Positions 8,443-18,962 of a DNA stretch of 64,000 nucleotides are shown piece by piece. Where the stretch lies: NCBI RefSeq assembly GCF_010669125.1, contig NZ_CP048630.1, positions 1,872,001 through 1,936,000 on the forward strand, written 5' to 3'. The stretch comes from Ancylobacter pratisalsi (GTDB lineage: Bacteria; Pseudomonadota; Alphaproteobacteria; Rhizobiales; Xanthobacteraceae). The stretch's first letter is position 1. The number at the start of each line of letters is the position of its first letter. The position numbers were made by a program, and so were the translations under genes. The notes beneath the pieces were generated by a model that was given only the letters and a program-made list of their open reading frames with translations, ran no database searches and was not told the origin of the DNA.

Positions 8443-10506
8443 ATGCCCGATCTCCTGCTCGAACTGTTCTGCGAAGAAATCCCCGCCCGCATGCAGGCGG
8501 GTGCTGCGGATTCCCTCAGGAAGCTCGTCACCGACGCGCTGGTGGAACGCGGCCTCATCTATGAGGGCGCCAAGGCGTTCGTCACACCGCGCCGCCTCGC
8601 GCTGGCCGTGCATGGCCTGCCCGCCAGCCAGCCCGACACCCACGAGGAGCGCAAGGGCCCGCGCGTGGGCGCCCCCGATGGCGCGATCCAGGGCTTCCTG
8701 AAGGCGGCCGGGCTGTCCTCCATTGAGCAGGCCACCATTGAGACCGATCCCAAGAAGGGCGATTTCTACATCGCGCGCATCCACAAGCACGGCCGTCCGA
8801 CGCCGGAGGTGATCGCCGAGATCGTGCCCGCGATCATCCGCGCCTTCCCGTGGCCGAAATCGATGCGCTGGGGCGCGGATTCCGTGCGCCCCGGCACACT
8901 GCGCTGGGTGCGTCCGCTGCAGTCGATCCTGTGCACCTTCGGTCCGGAGACCGAGGAGCCGGAGGTGGTGCATTTCGAGGTCGACCAGCTGGTCTCGGGC
9001 AACACCACGCGCGGCCACCGCTTCCTTGCCCCGGGCGCGATCCGCGTCCGCCGGTTGGAAGACTGGATGGCCAAGCTGGAGACCGCCTTCGTCGTCGTCG
9101 ACCGCGAACGGCGCAAGGACATCATCCTCGCCGACGCCAAGGACCTTGCGCTGGCGCAGGGACTCGAACTGGTCGAGGACGCCGGCCTGCTGGACGAGAT
9201 CTGCGGGCTGGTGGAATGGCCGGTGGTGCTGATGGGCAGCTTCGACGAGAGCTTCCTCGATGTGCCCGACGAGGTGATCCGCGCCACCATCCGCGCCAAC
9301 CAGAAGTGCTTCGTCCTCACCGATCCGGCCACCGGGCGCCTCGCCAACCGCTTCATTCTGGTGTCGAACCTCGAGGCCAGCGACGGCGGCGCGGCGATCA
9401 TCTCCGGCAATGAGCGCGTCATCCGCGCCCGCCTGTCCGACGCCAAGTTCTTCTGGGACACCGACCGCAAGACCAACGCCACCGTGCCGCTGGAAGAGCG
9501 GCTGGCGAAGTTCGGCAACGTCACCTTCCACGAGAAGCTCGGCTCGCAGCTGGAGCGCATCCACCGCATCGCCGCGCTGGCCAGGACGCTGGCGCCCATG
9601 GTCGGCGCCGATCCGGAACTCACGGAGCGCGCCGCGCTCTATGCGAAGTCCGATCTGCGCTCCGAGGTGGTCGGCGAATTCCCCGAGGTGCAGGGCCTGA
9701 TGGGCAAATACTACGCCCGGCTGGAGGGCCTGCCCGAGGAGATCGCCCTCGCGGCGGAAGAGCACTACAAGCCGCAGGGCCCCTCCGACCGCGTGCCCAC
9801 CGCCCCGGTCTCGGTCGCCGTGGCGCTGGCCGACAAGCTCGACACGCTGGTCGGCTTCTGGGCCATCGACGAGAAGCCGACGGGTTCAAAGGATCCGTAT
9901 GCACTCAGGCGCGCGGCGCTGGGCGTGGTGCGGCTGGTGCTGGAAAACGGGCTGCGGCTGCGGCTTGGGGAAATCGTCGAGCCGGATCTCCTCGCCTTCT
10001 TCGCCGACCGCCTGAAGGTCCATCTGCGCGATCAGGGGGCGCGGCACGATCTCGTCGACGCCGTCTTCGCGCTTCCCGGGCAGGTCGATCTCCTGCTCGT
10101 GGTGAAGCGGGTCGAGGCGCTCGGGCGCTTCCTGGCCACCGAGGACGGACGGACGCTGCTCGCCGGCTACAAGCGGGCGGCGAACATCCTGCGCATCGAG
10201 GAAAAGAAGGACGGCGTCTCCTATGAGGGCGGCGTCGATGTGGTGCTGCTGCACGAGCCGGAGGAGCGGGCGCTGGCCGAGACCATCGCCGCCCTCGGCC
10301 CCCGGATCGAGACCGCGCTGGAGGCCGAGGATTTCGAGGCCGCCATGGGTCTGATGGCCCAGCTTCGCGCCCCGGTCGACGCCTTCTTCGACAAGGTGAC
10401 GGTGAACGCCGAAGACGCAGCCCTGCGCGCCAACCGCCTGCGCCTGCTCGCCGACATTCGCGGCGTCACGCGCAACATCGCCGATTTCGACCGCATCGAG
10501 GGCTGA
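8443..10506 (+). CDS. glyS: Glycine--tRNA ligase beta subunit
   Basis: 687-aa beta subunit, which binds tRNA-Gly and completes the alpha2-beta2 enzyme. It opens with the conserved [17 protein letters not shown], includes [14 protein letters not shown], the WPKSMRW-type strand, and a C-terminal DALR-type anticodon-binding region (about residues 570-680). Length and order fit the family. Together with glyQ at 7402 it forms the operon for charging tRNA with glycine. Confidence 0.96.
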   Translation: MPDLLLELFCEEIPARMQAGAADSLRKLVTDALVERGLIYEGAKAFVTPRRLALAVHGLPASQPDTHEERKGPRVGAPDGAIQGFLKAAGLSSIEQATIETDPKKGDFYIARIHKHGRPTPEVIAEIVPAIIRAFPWPKSMRWGADSVRPGTLRWVRPLQSILCTFGPETEEPEVVHFEVDQLVSGNTTRGHRFLAPGAIRVRRLEDWMAKLETAFVVVDRERRKDIILADAKDLALAQGLELVEDAGLLDEICGLVEWPVVLMGSFDESFLDVPDEVIRATIRANQKCFVLTDPATGRLANRFILVSNLEASDGGAAIISGNERVIRARLSDAKFFWDTDRKTNATVPLEERLAKFGNVTFHEKLGSQLERIHRIAALARTLAPMVGADPELTERAALYAKSDLRSEVVGEFPEVQGLMGKYYARLEGLPEEIALAAEEHYKPQGPSDRVPTAPVSVAVALADKLDTLVGFWAIDEKPTGSKDPYALRRAALGVVRLVLENGLRLRLGEIVEPDLLAFFADRLKVHLRDQGARHDLVDAVFALPGQVDLLLVVKRVEALGRFLATEDGRTLLAGYKRAANILRIEEKKDGVSYEGGVDVVLLHEPEERALAETIAALGPRIETALEAEDFEAAMGLMAQLRAPVDAFFDKVTVNAEDAALRANRLRLLADIRGVTRNIADFDRIEG

Positions 10507-10628
10507 GGGGGCGCCGGCGCGGCGCCTGTGACCCGGCTCGACTGACGCGCGATGAAACCCATGTGGCGCCGGGGGGAACCTTCTCCCGGCCCCGGCTCTT
10601 ATGTGAGTACCACCACGCGGAGCGTCAC

Positions 10629-10793
10629 ATGGAAATCAACATCATCACCCTTCAGCCGATCATCGCTCTGATTGCGGGCGTCCTCATCCTGGTCATGCCA
10701 CGCCTGCTCAACTTCATCGTGGCGATCTATCTCATCTTCATCGGCATCATCGGGCTTCTCGGCCATGGCGGTCTGGAACGCTTCACGTCGTGA
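10629..10793 (+). CDS. DUF3096 small membrane protein
   Basis: A 54-aa protein, nearly all hydrophobic, with two membrane-spanning segments (about residues 6-24 and 26-45) and the DUF3096 pattern of Gln-Pro near the start, LIAGVLILVMPRLLN, and IVAIYLIFIGIIGLLG. The family has no assigned function. The frame extends upstream to 10563, but I chose 10629 because a GGAG lies 6-9 nt before the ATG and the family starts here. It converges on the DoxX gene across a terminator. Confidence 0.85.
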   Translation: MEINIITLQPIIALIAGVLILVMPRLLNFIVAIYLIFIGIIGLLGHGGLERFTS

Positions 10794-10820
10794 AGGCGGA
10801 TCGCCGTAGGCTGCGGCCAT

Positions 10821-10848
10821 AAAAAATGCCCGGGCTCACACCCGGGCA
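10821..10848 (-). terminator. Rho-independent terminator of the DoxX gene
   Basis: Perfect 8-bp inverted repeat TGCCCGGG (10827-10834) and CCCGGGCA (10841-10848) with a 6-nt loop. On the minus strand it is followed directly by six T residues (10826-10821). It lies 32 nt after the DoxX stop codon. Confidence 0.9.
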
Positions 10849-10880
10849 CATCGTCGTTTGCTCCCTCGGTGGCGAGGGGC

Positions 10881-11279
10881 TCAGGCCTTGTAGGCGCCGC
10901 GCACCTTGTCGACGCTCCACGGGCCGGGGCCGGCGAACACCAGATAGAAGAACACGAAGCAGTAGAGCGCCGCGAGTTCGCCCCCGTTCACGATCGGGAA
11001 GAAATCCTTCGGCGCATGCACCAGAAAATAGGCCACCGCCGTCATGCCCGAGAGGATGAACGCGGTCTCGCGGGTGAACAGCCCGATCACCAGCAACGCG
11101 CCCCCCACCAGCTCGATGATGCCGGCGATGCCCGGCATTGAGACAAGGCTGACCCCGCTCATCTGCGTGGTGGGAAAGCCAAGTATCTTGCTCGTCCCGT
11201 GCTGCATCACGAGCAGTCCGGACATGAGGCGCAGCAAGCTGAGTACATGCGGCGCGAGTCGGTTGAGAGTCGAAATCAT
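10881..11279 (-). CDS. DoxX family membrane protein
   Basis: 132 aa with four predicted membrane helices (about residues 12-30, 47-66, 72-90, 102-121). It shows the DoxX pattern LLRLMSGLLVMQHGTSKILGFP, GIIELVGGALLVIGLFTRETAF and AYFLVHAPKDFFPI...GELAALYCFVF. Family members sit in the inner membrane; roles proposed include thiosulfate:quinone oxidoreductase subunits and redox stress functions, but most are uncharacterised. The ATG at 11279 gives the normal N-terminus; the frame upstream to 11351 has no support. It ends in a strong terminator and is divergent from ppdK. Confidence 0.88.
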   Translation of the reverse strand: MISTLNRLAPHVLSLLRLMSGLLVMQHGTSKILGFPTTQMSGVSLVSMPGIAGIIELVGGALLVIGLFTRETAFILSGMTAVAYFLVHAPKDFFPIVNGGELAALYCFVFFYLVFAGPGPWSVDKVRGAYKA

Positions 11280-11568
11280 TGTGAAGCCCCTTAGCGGCAA
11301 TCGGTTCCCGGCGGAATGAAACTGCCCGAGCTTGTGCCGTGCGGCAATCATTGCCTGCTCACATTCCGGTGCGGGGCAACAATCAATGATGCGCTGCGAA
11401 TGATGGATTGAATGAAAACCCTCAAACGGCTAGACCCTATTTGGGAAAGCGGTCCACGGATCGCCTCCAGTATACTCGAACCTATTGTCGGTGCTTGATA
11501 TTTGCTCCCGTCGAAATTTCCATCAAATTGACGGGGCCCCAGCGCCTCACACCAACAGGGCTTCCGAA

Positions 11569-14247
11569 ATGACGAAATGGGTCTACACCTTCGGCGACGG
11601 GACGGCGGAAGGTGCGGCGGAAATGCGCAACCTGCTCGGCGGCAAGGGCGCTAACCTCGCGGAAATGTCGAACCTTGGCCTGCCGGTACCTCCCGGCTTC
11701 ACCATCTCGACCGAAGTCTGCACCTATTATTACGCCCACGGAAAGTCGTACCCCGACACGCTCAAGGCGGATGTCGAGGCGGCGCTCGCCCATGTCGGTG
11801 CGCTGAGCGGGCGCGTCTTCGGAGACCCGGTGAACCCTCTGCTGGTCTCGGTGCGCTCGGGCGCGCGCGCGTCCATGCCCGGCATGATGGACACGGTGCT
11901 GAACCTCGGCCTGAACGACGACACCGTCGAGGCCGTGGCGGCCTCTTCGGGCGATGCCCGTTTCGCCTATGACAGCTACCGCCGCTTCATCCAGATGTAC
12001 TCGAACGTGGTGCTCGACTTCCCGCACCATCATTTCGAGGAGGTGCTGGACACCTTCAAGACCGACAACGGCTACATGCTCGACACCGACCTCTCCGCCG
12101 ATGACTGGAAGGAGATCGTGGTCCGCTACAAGGCATTGGTGGCCCACGAGTTCGGCCGGCCGTTCCCGCAGGACCCCGCCGACCAGCTGTGGGGCGCCAT
12201 CGGTGCCGTGTTCAGCTCCTGGATGAACCAGCGCGCCATCGTCTATCGCCGCCTCAACGCCATCCCCGAGAGCTGGGGTACGGCTGTGAACGTGCAGGCC
12301 ATGGTGTTCGGCAATATGGGCGACACCTCGGCCACCGGCGTCGCCTTCACCCGCAACCCCTCCACCGGCGAGAACGCGCTCTATGGCGAGTTCCTGATCA
12401 ACGCCCAGGGCGAAGACGTGGTGGCGGGCATCCGCACCCCGCAGAACATCACTGAGGCCGCGCGGATCGAGGCGGGTTCCGACAAGCCCTCGATGGAGAC
12501 GGCGCTACCGGAGGTGTTCGCCGAGTTCAAGCGCACCGCGAGCGTGCTGGAATCGCACTATCGCGATATGCAGGACCTGGAATTCACCGTGGAGCGCGGC
12601 AAGCTTTGGATGCTGCAGACCCGTTCGGGCAAGCGCACCGCCAAGGCCTCGCTGCGCATCGCGGTGGAGCTTGCCAATGATGGCGTCATCACCCGCGAGG
12701 AAGCCATCGCCCGCGTCGATCCCACCGCGCTCGACCAGCTGCTGCACCCCATGCTCGACCCCAAGGCCGACAAGACCGTCATCGGCACCGGCCTCCCGGC
12801 CTCTCCGGGTGCCGCCTCGGGCGAGATCGTGTTCTCGGCCGACGATGCCGAGCTGCTGAAGAGCCAGGGCCGCAAGGTCATTCTGGTGCGGATCGAGACC
12901 TCGCCGGAAGACATTCACGGCATGCACGCGGCGCAGGGTATCCTCACCACGCGCGGCGGCATGACCTCGCACGCCGCCGTGGTGGCGCGCGGCATGGGCA
13001 AGCCCTGCGTCTGCGGAGCGGGCACCATCCGCGTCGATTACGCGGCCGGCACGCTCACTTCGGGCGGCGTCACGCTGAAGAAGGGCGACATCCTCACCAT
13101 CGACGGGGCCACCGGCCAGGTGATCGCCGGCGCGGTGCCCACGCTTCAGCCCGAGCTGTCCGGCGAGTTCGGCACGCTGATGGGCTGGGCCGACGGCGTG
13201 CGCCGCATGAAGGTCCGCGCCAATGCGGAAACCCCGCTCGACGCCCGCACCGCGAAGAATTTCGGCGCCGAGGGCATCGGCCTGTCGCGCACCGAACACA
13301 TGTTCTTCGAGGGTGACCGCATCCGCGCGGTGCGCGAGATGATCCTGGCCGACGACGAGAAGGGTCGGCGCGTCGCGCTCGCCAAGCTGCTCGCCGCCCA
13401 GCGCTCCGACTTCCAGGAGCTGTTCGAGATCATGGACGGCCTGCCGGTTACGATCCGCCTGCTCGATCCCCCGCTGCACGAGTTCCTCCCCCACACCGAC
13501 GCGGAAATCGCCGAGGTGGCTGAGGGGCTCGGCGTGAGCGCGGCCAAGCTCGCCGCCCGCAAGCGCGAGTTCGACGAGTTCAACCCGATGCTCGGCTTCC
13601 GTGGCTGCCGCCTCGCGATCGCCTTCCCGGAGATCGCGGAAATGCAGGCCCGTGCCATCTTCGAGGCGGCCGTGGCGGCGGAGCGGACCACCGGAAAGCC
13701 GGTGGTGCCGGAAATCATGGTGCCGCTCATCACCGGTAAGAAGGAATTCGATCTCGTGAAGAACGACATCGATTCCATCGCCCGCGTGGTCGAGGCGGAA
13801 ACCGGCGAGAAGCTGAACTACCAGGTCGGCACCATGATCGAGCTGCCGCGCGCCGCGCTGAAGGCCGGCGAGATCGCGGAGACGGCGGAGTTCTTCTCCT
13901 ACGGCACCAACGACCTGACCCAGACCACCTACGGCATCTCGCGCGACGACGCGGGCACGTTCCTTGGCACCTACATCGCCAAGGGCATCTTCGAGGTCGA
14001 TCCCTTCGTCTCCATCGACACCGACGGTGTGGGCGAACTGGTGCGGATCGCGACCGATCGCGGCCGGGCGGTGCGCCCCAAGCTCAAGCTCGGCATCTGC
14101 GGCGAGCATGGCGGCGACCCCGCCTCGATCGCCTTCTGCGAGGATGTGGGGCTCGACTACGTCTCCTGCTCGCCCTTCCGCGTCCCCATCGCCCGCCTCG
14201 CGGCGGCGCAGGCGGCACTGAAGGTCCAGGCCGCCAGCCAGGCGTGA
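11569..14247 (+). CDS. ppdK: Pyruvate, phosphate dikinase
   Basis: 892 aa, full length. The enzyme interconverts pyruvate + ATP + Pi and PEP + AMP + PPi in the cytosol. Domains in order: N-terminal ATP-grasp region with NLLGGKGANLAEM, the swivelling phosphohistidine domain with GGMTSHAAVVARGMG (His468), and the C-terminal PEP/pyruvate TIM barrel ending with LGICGEHGGDP (catalytic Cys844). The chosen ATG at 11569 gives the usual start Met-Thr-Lys-Trp-Val-Tyr; the open frame upstream to 11485 is not supported. The 289 bp before it hold a GGCAAT/ATTGCC small inverted repeat near 11341-11353 and no other gene. A terminator follows at 14272. Confidence 0.97.
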   Translation: MTKWVYTFGDGTAEGAAEMRNLLGGKGANLAEMSNLGLPVPPGFTISTEVCTYYYAHGKSYPDTLKADVEAALAHVGALSGRVFGDPVNPLLVSVRSGARASMPGMMDTVLNLGLNDDTVEAVAASSGDARFAYDSYRRFIQMYSNVVLDFPHHHFEEVLDTFKTDNGYMLDTDLSADDWKEIVVRYKALVAHEFGRPFPQDPADQLWGAIGAVFSSWMNQRAIVYRRLNAIPESWGTAVNVQAMVFGNMGDTSATGVAFTRNPSTGENALYGEFLINAQGEDVVAGIRTPQNITEAARIEAGSDKPSMETALPEVFAEFKRTASVLESHYRDMQDLEFTVERGKLWMLQTRSGKRTAKASLRIAVELANDGVITREEAIARVDPTALDQLLHPMLDPKADKTVIGTGLPASPGAASGEIVFSADDAELLKSQGRKVILVRIETSPEDIHGMHAAQGILTTRGGMTSHAAVVARGMGKPCVCGAGTIRVDYAAGTLTSGGVTLKKGDILTIDGATGQVIAGAVPTLQPELSGEFGTLMGWADGVRRMKVRANAETPLDARTAKNFGAEGIGLSRTEHMFFEGDRIRAVREMILADDEKGRRVALAKLLAAQRSDFQELFEIMDGLPVTIRLLDPPLHEFLPHTDAEIAEVAEGLGVSAAKLAARKREFDEFNPMLGFRGCRLAIAFPEIAEMQARAIFEAAVAAERTTGKPVVPEIMVPLITGKKEFDLVKNDIDSIARVVEAETGEKLNYQVGTMIELPRAALKAGEIAETAEFFSYGTNDLTQTTYGISRDDAGTFLGTYIAKGIFEVDPFVSIDTDGVGELVRIATDRGRAVRPKLKLGICGEHGGDPASIAFCEDVGLDYVSCSPFRVPIARLAAAQAALKVQAASQA

Positions 14248-14271
14248 GCGACACGTTCGGCGTGACATCAG

Positions 14272-14300
14272 AACGGCCGGGCTTTGTCCCGGCCGTTTTG
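14272..14300 (+). terminator. Rho-independent terminator of ppdK
   Basis: A perfect 10-bp inverted repeat AACGGCCGGG (14272-14281) and CCCGGCCGTT (14288-14297), 6-nt loop, followed by a short T tract. It begins 24 nt after the ppdK stop codon. Confidence 0.85.
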
Positions 14301-14335
14301 CGTCTAGTGTCTCATCGGACGGGAGGTACGGCGCC

Positions 14336-14887
14336 ATGCGGGACAATCCGGCACTGATCATCATCGATGTGCAGAAGGCCATCGACCACCCGAAATGGGC
14401 GATCCACGGCCCCCGCAACAATCCGGAGGCCGAGCAGGTCATCGCCCGCCTGCTGGACGCCTGGCGCCGCGCCGGGCGGGCCGTCTTTCACGTCCGCCAC
14501 GAATCGGAAAATCCGGATTCGAGCTACCATGCCCTGGGCTCCGGCGCCCCGTTCAAGCCAGAGGCGATGCCGCGTGCGGGTGAGCCGGTGATCGTCAAGC
14601 GGGTTCACAGCGCCTTCATCGGCACCGACCTTGAGCAGCAGCTCCGCGCCGCCGGCATTTCCAGCCTCGTTGTCGCGGGCGTCATTACCAACAATTCGGT
14701 CGAGACAACGGTGCGGATGGCCGGCAATCTGGGCTTCGATGTCCGCCTCGTCGAAGATGGCTGCTTCACCTATCCCCGACTCGACTACGCCGGAAGGCTG
14801 CGCAGCGCCGAGGATGTGCACGCGCTGTCGCTCGCCAATATGAACGGGGAATATTGCACCGTCGTGCGGTCGGCGGACCTGCTTTAG
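14336..14887 (+). CDS. Isochorismatase-fold hydrolase with Ser in place of the catalytic Cys
   Basis: 183 aa, an isochorismatase/cysteine-hydrolase fold. Asp11 (in LIIIDVQ) and Lys88 (in VIVKRVHSAF) match the first two residues of the Asp-Lys-Cys triad. At the nucleophile position the family loop reads GVITNNSVETTVRMAGNLGF, so residue 121 is Ser (codon TCG), not Cys. The usual following segment (VEDGCFTYPR) contains Cys143, which lies elsewhere in the fold. It may be a serine variant, an isochorismatase-like enzyme that needs no Cys (EntB is one), or a non-catalytic binder. I recall similar TNNSVE sequences in bacteria, so this may be a subfamily trait. It converges on mutS, 16 nt away. Confidence 0.85.
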   Translation: MRDNPALIIIDVQKAIDHPKWAIHGPRNNPEAEQVIARLLDAWRRAGRAVFHVRHESENPDSSYHALGSGAPFKPEAMPRAGEPVIVKRVHSAFIGTDLEQQLRAAGISSLVVAGVITNNSVETTVRMAGNLGFDVRLVEDGCFTYPRLDYAGRLRSAEDVHALSLANMNGEYCTVVRSADLL

Positions 14888-14903
14888 GTAGAGGCGCCCG
14901 CCA

Positions 14904-17687
14904 CTAGCCCCGCGCTGCCGCCTTCAGCCTGTACAGCGCCTCCAGCGCCTCGCGCGGGGTCATCTCGTCGGGGTCGATGCCCTCCAGCGCCGTCTTCACC
15001 GCCTGTGCCGCCGGATCGGCCTTTGCCGCGGGGGCCGCGTCCGCCGCCGGCGCACGGTTCAGCGCCGCGAAGAGCGGCAGGTCGTCGAGAATGCGCTGCG
15101 TGGGCGCCGCGCGATCGGCGTTCTCCAGCTCGGTCAGCACCGCCCGTGCCCGCGCCACCACGGCGGGCGGCAGGCCGGCGAGCTTGGCGACCTGGATGCC
15201 GTAGGAGCGGTCGGCCGCGCCCGGCACCACCTCGTGCAGGAAGATCACGTCGCCCTCCCACTCCTTCACCTTCACCGTCGCGTTGACGAGACGGGTGAGG
15301 CGCTGGGAAAGCGCGGTCAGCTCATGGAAATGGGTGGCGAACAGGCCCCGGCAACGGTTCACCTCGTGCAGGTTCTCAAGGCTCGCCCAGGCGATGGACA
15401 GGCCGTCGAACGTCGCCGTGCCGCGCCCGATCTCGTCGAGAATGACCAGCGAGCGTTCCGTCGCCTGGTTGAGAATGGCCGCGGTCTCGACCATCTCGAC
15501 CATGAAGGTGGAGCGCCCGCGCGCCAGGTCGTCCGCCGCGCCGACACGCGAGAACAGCCGGTCCACCACGCCGATCCGGGCCGCCCGCGCCGGCACGAAG
15601 GCGCCGGCCTGGGCGAGAATCGCGATCAGCGCGTTCTGGCGCAGAAAGGTCGACTTACCCGCCATATTGGGGCCGGTGACCAGCCAGATGCGGCCCGACC
15701 GGGCGTTGTCGGGCGGGGAAAGCTCGCAGTCATTGGCGACGAAGGGGCCGCCATCGCGCCGCAGCGCCTGCTCGACCACGGGATGGCGCCCACCTGTGAT
15801 CGAGAAGTCCAGCCCGCCATCCACCTCCGGGCGCACATGGCCCTCATCCACCGCCAGCCGGGCGAAGCCGGCGGCGACATCGATCACGGCCAGCGCCTCG
15901 GCGCAGGCGCGGATCGCATCGGCTTCAACCAGCACCGCGGCGGCCAGCGTGTCGAAGATGCCCTGCTCCAGCGCCAGAGCCCGCTCGCCGGCACTGGCGA
16001 TCTTCGCCTCCAGCTCGGCCAGCTCGGTGGAGGTGAACCGCATCGCCCCGGCCATGGTCTGGCGGTGCACGAAAATCGCGTCGAAGGGCGGCTCGCGCAG
16101 CTTGTCGGCATTCTGCTGGCTGACCTCGACAAAATAGCCGAGCACCGCATTATGCCGGATCTTCAGCGATTTGACGCCGGTCTCCTCGGCGTAGCGGCGC
16201 TCCAGAGCGGCCACCACGCGCCGGCTTTCGTCGCGCATCGCCCGTGTGGCGTCCAGCTCCGCCGAATAGCCAGCACGGGTAAAGCCGCCGTCGCGGCGGT
16301 TGAGCGGAAGCTCATCGGCGAGCGCGGCGCCCAGCGTCAACGCCAGCGCCGGATCGACACCCACCAGGGCGCGCGCGGCGTTCGCCAGCTCGGCGGGGGC
16401 GGGCGAGGCACCGATCAGCTCGGCGATCGCCCCGCCTTCCGACAGACCGCGCCCGATGGCAGCGAGGTCGCGCGGGCCGGAACGGGCCAGCGCGACGCGC
16501 GACAACGCACGGGCGAGATCGGGCACGCCGGCGAGGCGTTCGCGCAGGCCGGTGCGCAACCCGCTCTCCTCGACCAGATGCTCCACCCCATCGAGCCGGG
16601 CGGCGATCCGGACCGGATCGGTCAGCGGCTCGGCAAGGCGGCGGGCAAGGAGCCGGGCGCCGGCGGCAGTCACCGTGCGATCCACCGCCGCGCACAGTGT
16701 CCCGGTCCGCTCGCCCGTGGTGGTGCGCAGGATTTCGAGATTGGTCCGGGTCGCGGGATCGATCACCATCGCGTCGGCGGCGGATTCGCGCTGGGGACGC
16801 CCCAAGGGGGGGCGGGCACCGAGCTGGGTGCGCTCGATATAGGCGACAATGGCGGCGGCGGCGGCGAGTTCGGCGCGGGTGAAGCTGCCAAAGGCATCCA
16901 CCGTCGCCACCTGGAAGAAGCCGGCCAGCCGGCGCTCGGCACTGGCGCCGTCGAAGCTCTCCTTCGGCAGCGGCGTCACGGCCGGCAGGGTGCGCCAGAT
17001 CGGGCGCAGCAGCGGTTCCTCGTACACGGCGTCGGCCAGCAGCAGCTCCGCCGGCTCGATGCGCGCAAGATCGGCGGCGAGGCGCACGGCATCGGTTTCC
17101 GCGACGCGGAACCCGCCGGTCGAAATGTCCGCCCAGGCCAGCGCATAGAGATAGCCGTCCTCGCCCTCGCTGCCGCGCACGCGGGCCACGGCGGCCAGCG
17201 CATTGTCGCGCCGGGCGTCGAGCAGCGCGTCCTCGGTCAGCGTTCCCGGCGTGACGAGGCGAACCACGTCGCGACGCACCACGCTCTTGGGACCGCGCTT
17301 CTTCGCCTCGGCCGGGTTCTCGGTCTGCTCGCACACCGAGACGCGGTGGCCGCAGGCGATCAGCTTGTTGAGATATTCCTCGGCGCGCTCCACCGGCACC
17401 CCGCACATCGGGATGTCCTCGCCCAGATGCTTGCCACGCTTGGTGAGCACGATGCCCAGCGCGCGCGAGGCGATCTCGGCGTCCTCGAAGAACAGCTCGT
17501 AGAAATCGCCCATGCGGTAGAACAGCAGGCTGCCCGGATTGGCGGTCTTGATCTCGATGAACTGCGCCATCATCGGCGTGACGCGCTCGGCCGCACCGTC
17601 CGTGCGGGGCGCAAGGCCGGCGGCAGCGTCGGTCGAGGCGGCCGGCGCCGCCGGGTCGGATCGGGTCTCTTTCACGCGCGCATCCAT
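14904..17687 (-). CDS. mutS: DNA mismatch repair protein MutS
   Basis: 927 aa from the ATG at 17687. MutS binds mismatches and insertion loops and recruits MutL with ATP. Seen: the mismatch-binding Phe-x-Glu in [14 protein letters not shown] (near residues 50-60 from this start), the core and clamp domains, the Walker A segment [15 protein letters not shown], the signature/Walker B part [16 protein letters not shown], and ATHFHELT. The first 35 residues are an Ala/Pro/Asp-rich extension before MMAQFIEIK; a start at one of those Met codons (about 17576) would remove it. It is followed upstream by mmcB, also a DNA-repair gene, in the same direction. Confidence 0.96.
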   Translation of the reverse strand: MDARVKETRSDPAAPAASTDAAAGLAPRTDGAAERVTPMMAQFIEIKTANPGSLLFYRMGDFYELFFEDAEIASRALGIVLTKRGKHLGEDIPMCGVPVERAEEYLNKLIACGHRVSVCEQTENPAEAKKRGPKSVVRRDVVRLVTPGTLTEDALLDARRDNALAAVARVRGSEGEDGYLYALAWADISTGGFRVAETDAVRLAADLARIEPAELLLADAVYEEPLLRPIWRTLPAVTPLPKESFDGASAERRLAGFFQVATVDAFGSFTRAELAAAAAIVAYIERTQLGARPPLGRPQRESAADAMVIDPATRTNLEILRTTTGERTGTLCAAVDRTVTAAGARLLARRLAEPLTDPVRIAARLDGVEHLVEESGLRTGLRERLAGVPDLARALSRVALARSGPRDLAAIGRGLSEGGAIAELIGASPAPAELANAARALVGVDPALALTLGAALADELPLNRRDGGFTRAGYSAELDATRAMRDESRRVVAALERRYAEETGVKSLKIRHNAVLGYFVEVSQQNADKLREPPFDAIFVHRQTMAGAMRFTSTELAELEAKIASAGERALALEQGIFDTLAAAVLVEADAIRACAEALAVIDVAAGFARLAVDEGHVRPEVDGGLDFSITGGRHPVVEQALRRDGGPFVANDCELSPPDNARSGRIWLVTGPNMAGKSTFLRQNALIAILAQAGAFVPARAARIGVVDRLFSRVGAADDLARGRSTFMVEMVETAAILNQATERSLVILDEIGRGTATFDGLSIAWASLENLHEVNRCRGLFATHFHELTALSQRLTRLVNATVKVKEWEGDVIFLHEVVPGAADRSYGIQVAKLAGLPPAVVARARAVLTELENADRAAPTQRILDDLPLFAALNRAPAADAAPAAKADPAAQAVKTALEGIDPDEMTPREALEALYRLKAAARG

Positions 17688-17746
17688 GAAACGACGCTGG
17701 CAGAGGCGCCCGCTGCGATGCAAGCGCGCGCGTCGGTTATCCCCGT

Positions 17747-18241
17747 CTAGAGTTCGATCCCGCGCATCCCGTCCGGGTCCATCAGCCCCATCAACCGGCC
17801 GGCGGCGGTACGGGCAAGGCGCAGCGTCACCGCGCGCCGGGTCGCGCCGGGCATGGGATGGTGCGGCGCCTCGCGCACCACGCCCGCCCCGAACTGATCG
17901 GCAATCATCACGCCCGCATCGGGGGGAAGGATATCAACCGGGAAATCCGGCCCGACGGCAAAGAACAGCCGGTCACAGTGCATCCGGTAGTCGGTCCATT
18001 TCCGGTCGGTGCGGAAGTCCACGACGGAGGACTTGATTTCGACCACCCACACCTCGCCCCGCCCGTCGAGCGCAGCGATGTCCGCGCGGCGCCCGGAGGC
18101 GAGCACGAATTCCGGCACGCCGACCAGCCCGCGCGCCGCGAGATAGCGCAGCGCGCCGCGCTGAATGGCGCGCGCGGTCTCGGACTGGCGCCCGTCCGGC
18201 GGCATGACGAAAGAGAGAGGGGAAAGACCCGTCTGATCCAT
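17747..18241 (-). CDS. mmcB: MmcB family DNA repair protein
   Basis: 164 aa. It matches MmcB, an alphaproteobacterial PD-(D/E)XK-like nuclease-fold protein first linked to mitomycin C resistance in Caulobacter. Visible are an N-terminal [16 protein letters not shown] helix, then [32 protein letters not shown], where Asp, Glu and Lys (ADI...VEIKSS) form the nuclease-like core, and CDRLFFAV. It reads in the same direction as mutS, 59 nt away. In Caulobacter mmcB is SOS-regulated; I looked for a GTTC-N7-GTTC LexA site upstream and saw none. The role in this organism is inferred from the family. Confidence 0.85.
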   Translation of the reverse strand: MDQTGLSPLSFVMPPDGRQSETARAIQRGALRYLAARGLVGVPEFVLASGRRADIAALDGRGEVWVVEIKSSVVDFRTDRKWTDYRMHCDRLFFAVGPDFPVDILPPDAGVMIADQFGAGVVREAPHHPMPGATRRAVTLRLARTAAGRLMGLMDPDGMRGIEL

Positions 18242-18380
18242 CCGCGTACCCTATCCGTTCTCCCCAGCCGGTGGAAGTCGCACCGGTGCGCGCGCCGCAA
18301 TCGAAAGTGAATGCGGATTGGCTTTAACAGCGGCGGGCAACTGGTCTATAGGCTCGGCCACCCCTCCCGTGATCGTCTCC

Positions 18381-18962
18381 ATGATCGATTCTTCCCCTTC
18401 CGATGCGCCGCTCAGCCCTCCGCCCGGGCTGGCGCAGCTATTCGTCGGCTTCCTGTCGGTGACGGTGATCGCCTTCGGCGGCGTTCTGCCCATTGCCCGC
18501 CGCGCGCTGGTGGATCGCTATCGCTGGATCTCGCCGGACGAATTCACCGAGCTGATCGGGCTGGCGCAGTTTCTGCCCGGCCCGAACATCGTCAATCTGG
18601 CGATCGTCGTCGGGGGACGCTTCCGCGGACCCGCCGGCGCGGTGGCGGCCTTTCTGGGGCTGGTGCTGGCCCCGGCCGTGGGCGTGGTGCTGGCAAGCAT
18701 CGCCTTCAGCCATTATGCCGACGTGCGGGCGATATCGGACATGCTGGCCGGGCTCGCCGCCGCCGCCGCCGGGCTCGTCATCGCCATGGGCCTGCGCATG
18801 GGCGAGCCGATGCTGCGCCGCCCCCGCGTGCACTCCATCGTGGTCGCGCTCGCCGCCTTCATCGCCATCGCCGTTCTCGGCCTGTCGCTGCCCGTGGTGA
18901 TGCTCACGCTGGGGCCGGTCTCGGTCGGCCTCTCCTGGTGGGCCGAAAGGCGGGCGGGATGA
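18381..18962 (+). CDS. Chromate transporter, N-terminal half protein
   Basis: 193 aa, half-size member of the CHR (ChrA) family. It has about five hydrophobic segments, with the signature FGGVLPIARRALVDRYRWIS (residues about 33-52), FTELIGLAQFLPGPNIVNLAI, and GRFRGPAGAVAAFLGLVLAP. Two-gene (short-chain) CHR transporters work as a pair; the partner overlaps its stop codon by ATGA (18959-18962). The family exports chromate or sulfate-like anions, but the true substrate here is not shown. The ATG at 18381 follows 63 nt of open frame that has no supporting Shine-Dalgarno. Confidence 0.88.
   Translation: MIDSSPSDAPLSPPPGLAQLFVGFLSVTVIAFGGVLPIARRALVDRYRWISPDEFTELIGLAQFLPGPNIVNLAIVVGGRFRGPAGAVAAFLGLVLAPAVGVVLASIAFSHYADVRAISDMLAGLAAAAAGLVIAMGLRMGEPMLRRPRVHSIVVALAAFIAIAVLGLSLPVVMLTLGPVSVGLSWWAERRAG

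Noticed and set aside
15234..17750. Open frame of 838 codons antisense to mutS
   Set aside because: It mirrors mutS exactly, is rich in Arg/His/Gly/Gln as expected for a GC-driven antisense frame, and has no recognisable domain. Similar long antisense frames over ppdK (12505-14442), glyQ/glyS (7318-9765), dnaK (31646-33682), dapE (23682-25712) and kup (41474-43648) were dropped for the same reason.
18242..18320. LexA (SOS) box upstream of mmcB
   Set aside because: Expected from Caulobacter, but no GTTC-N7-GTTC pattern was found on either strand in this stretch.
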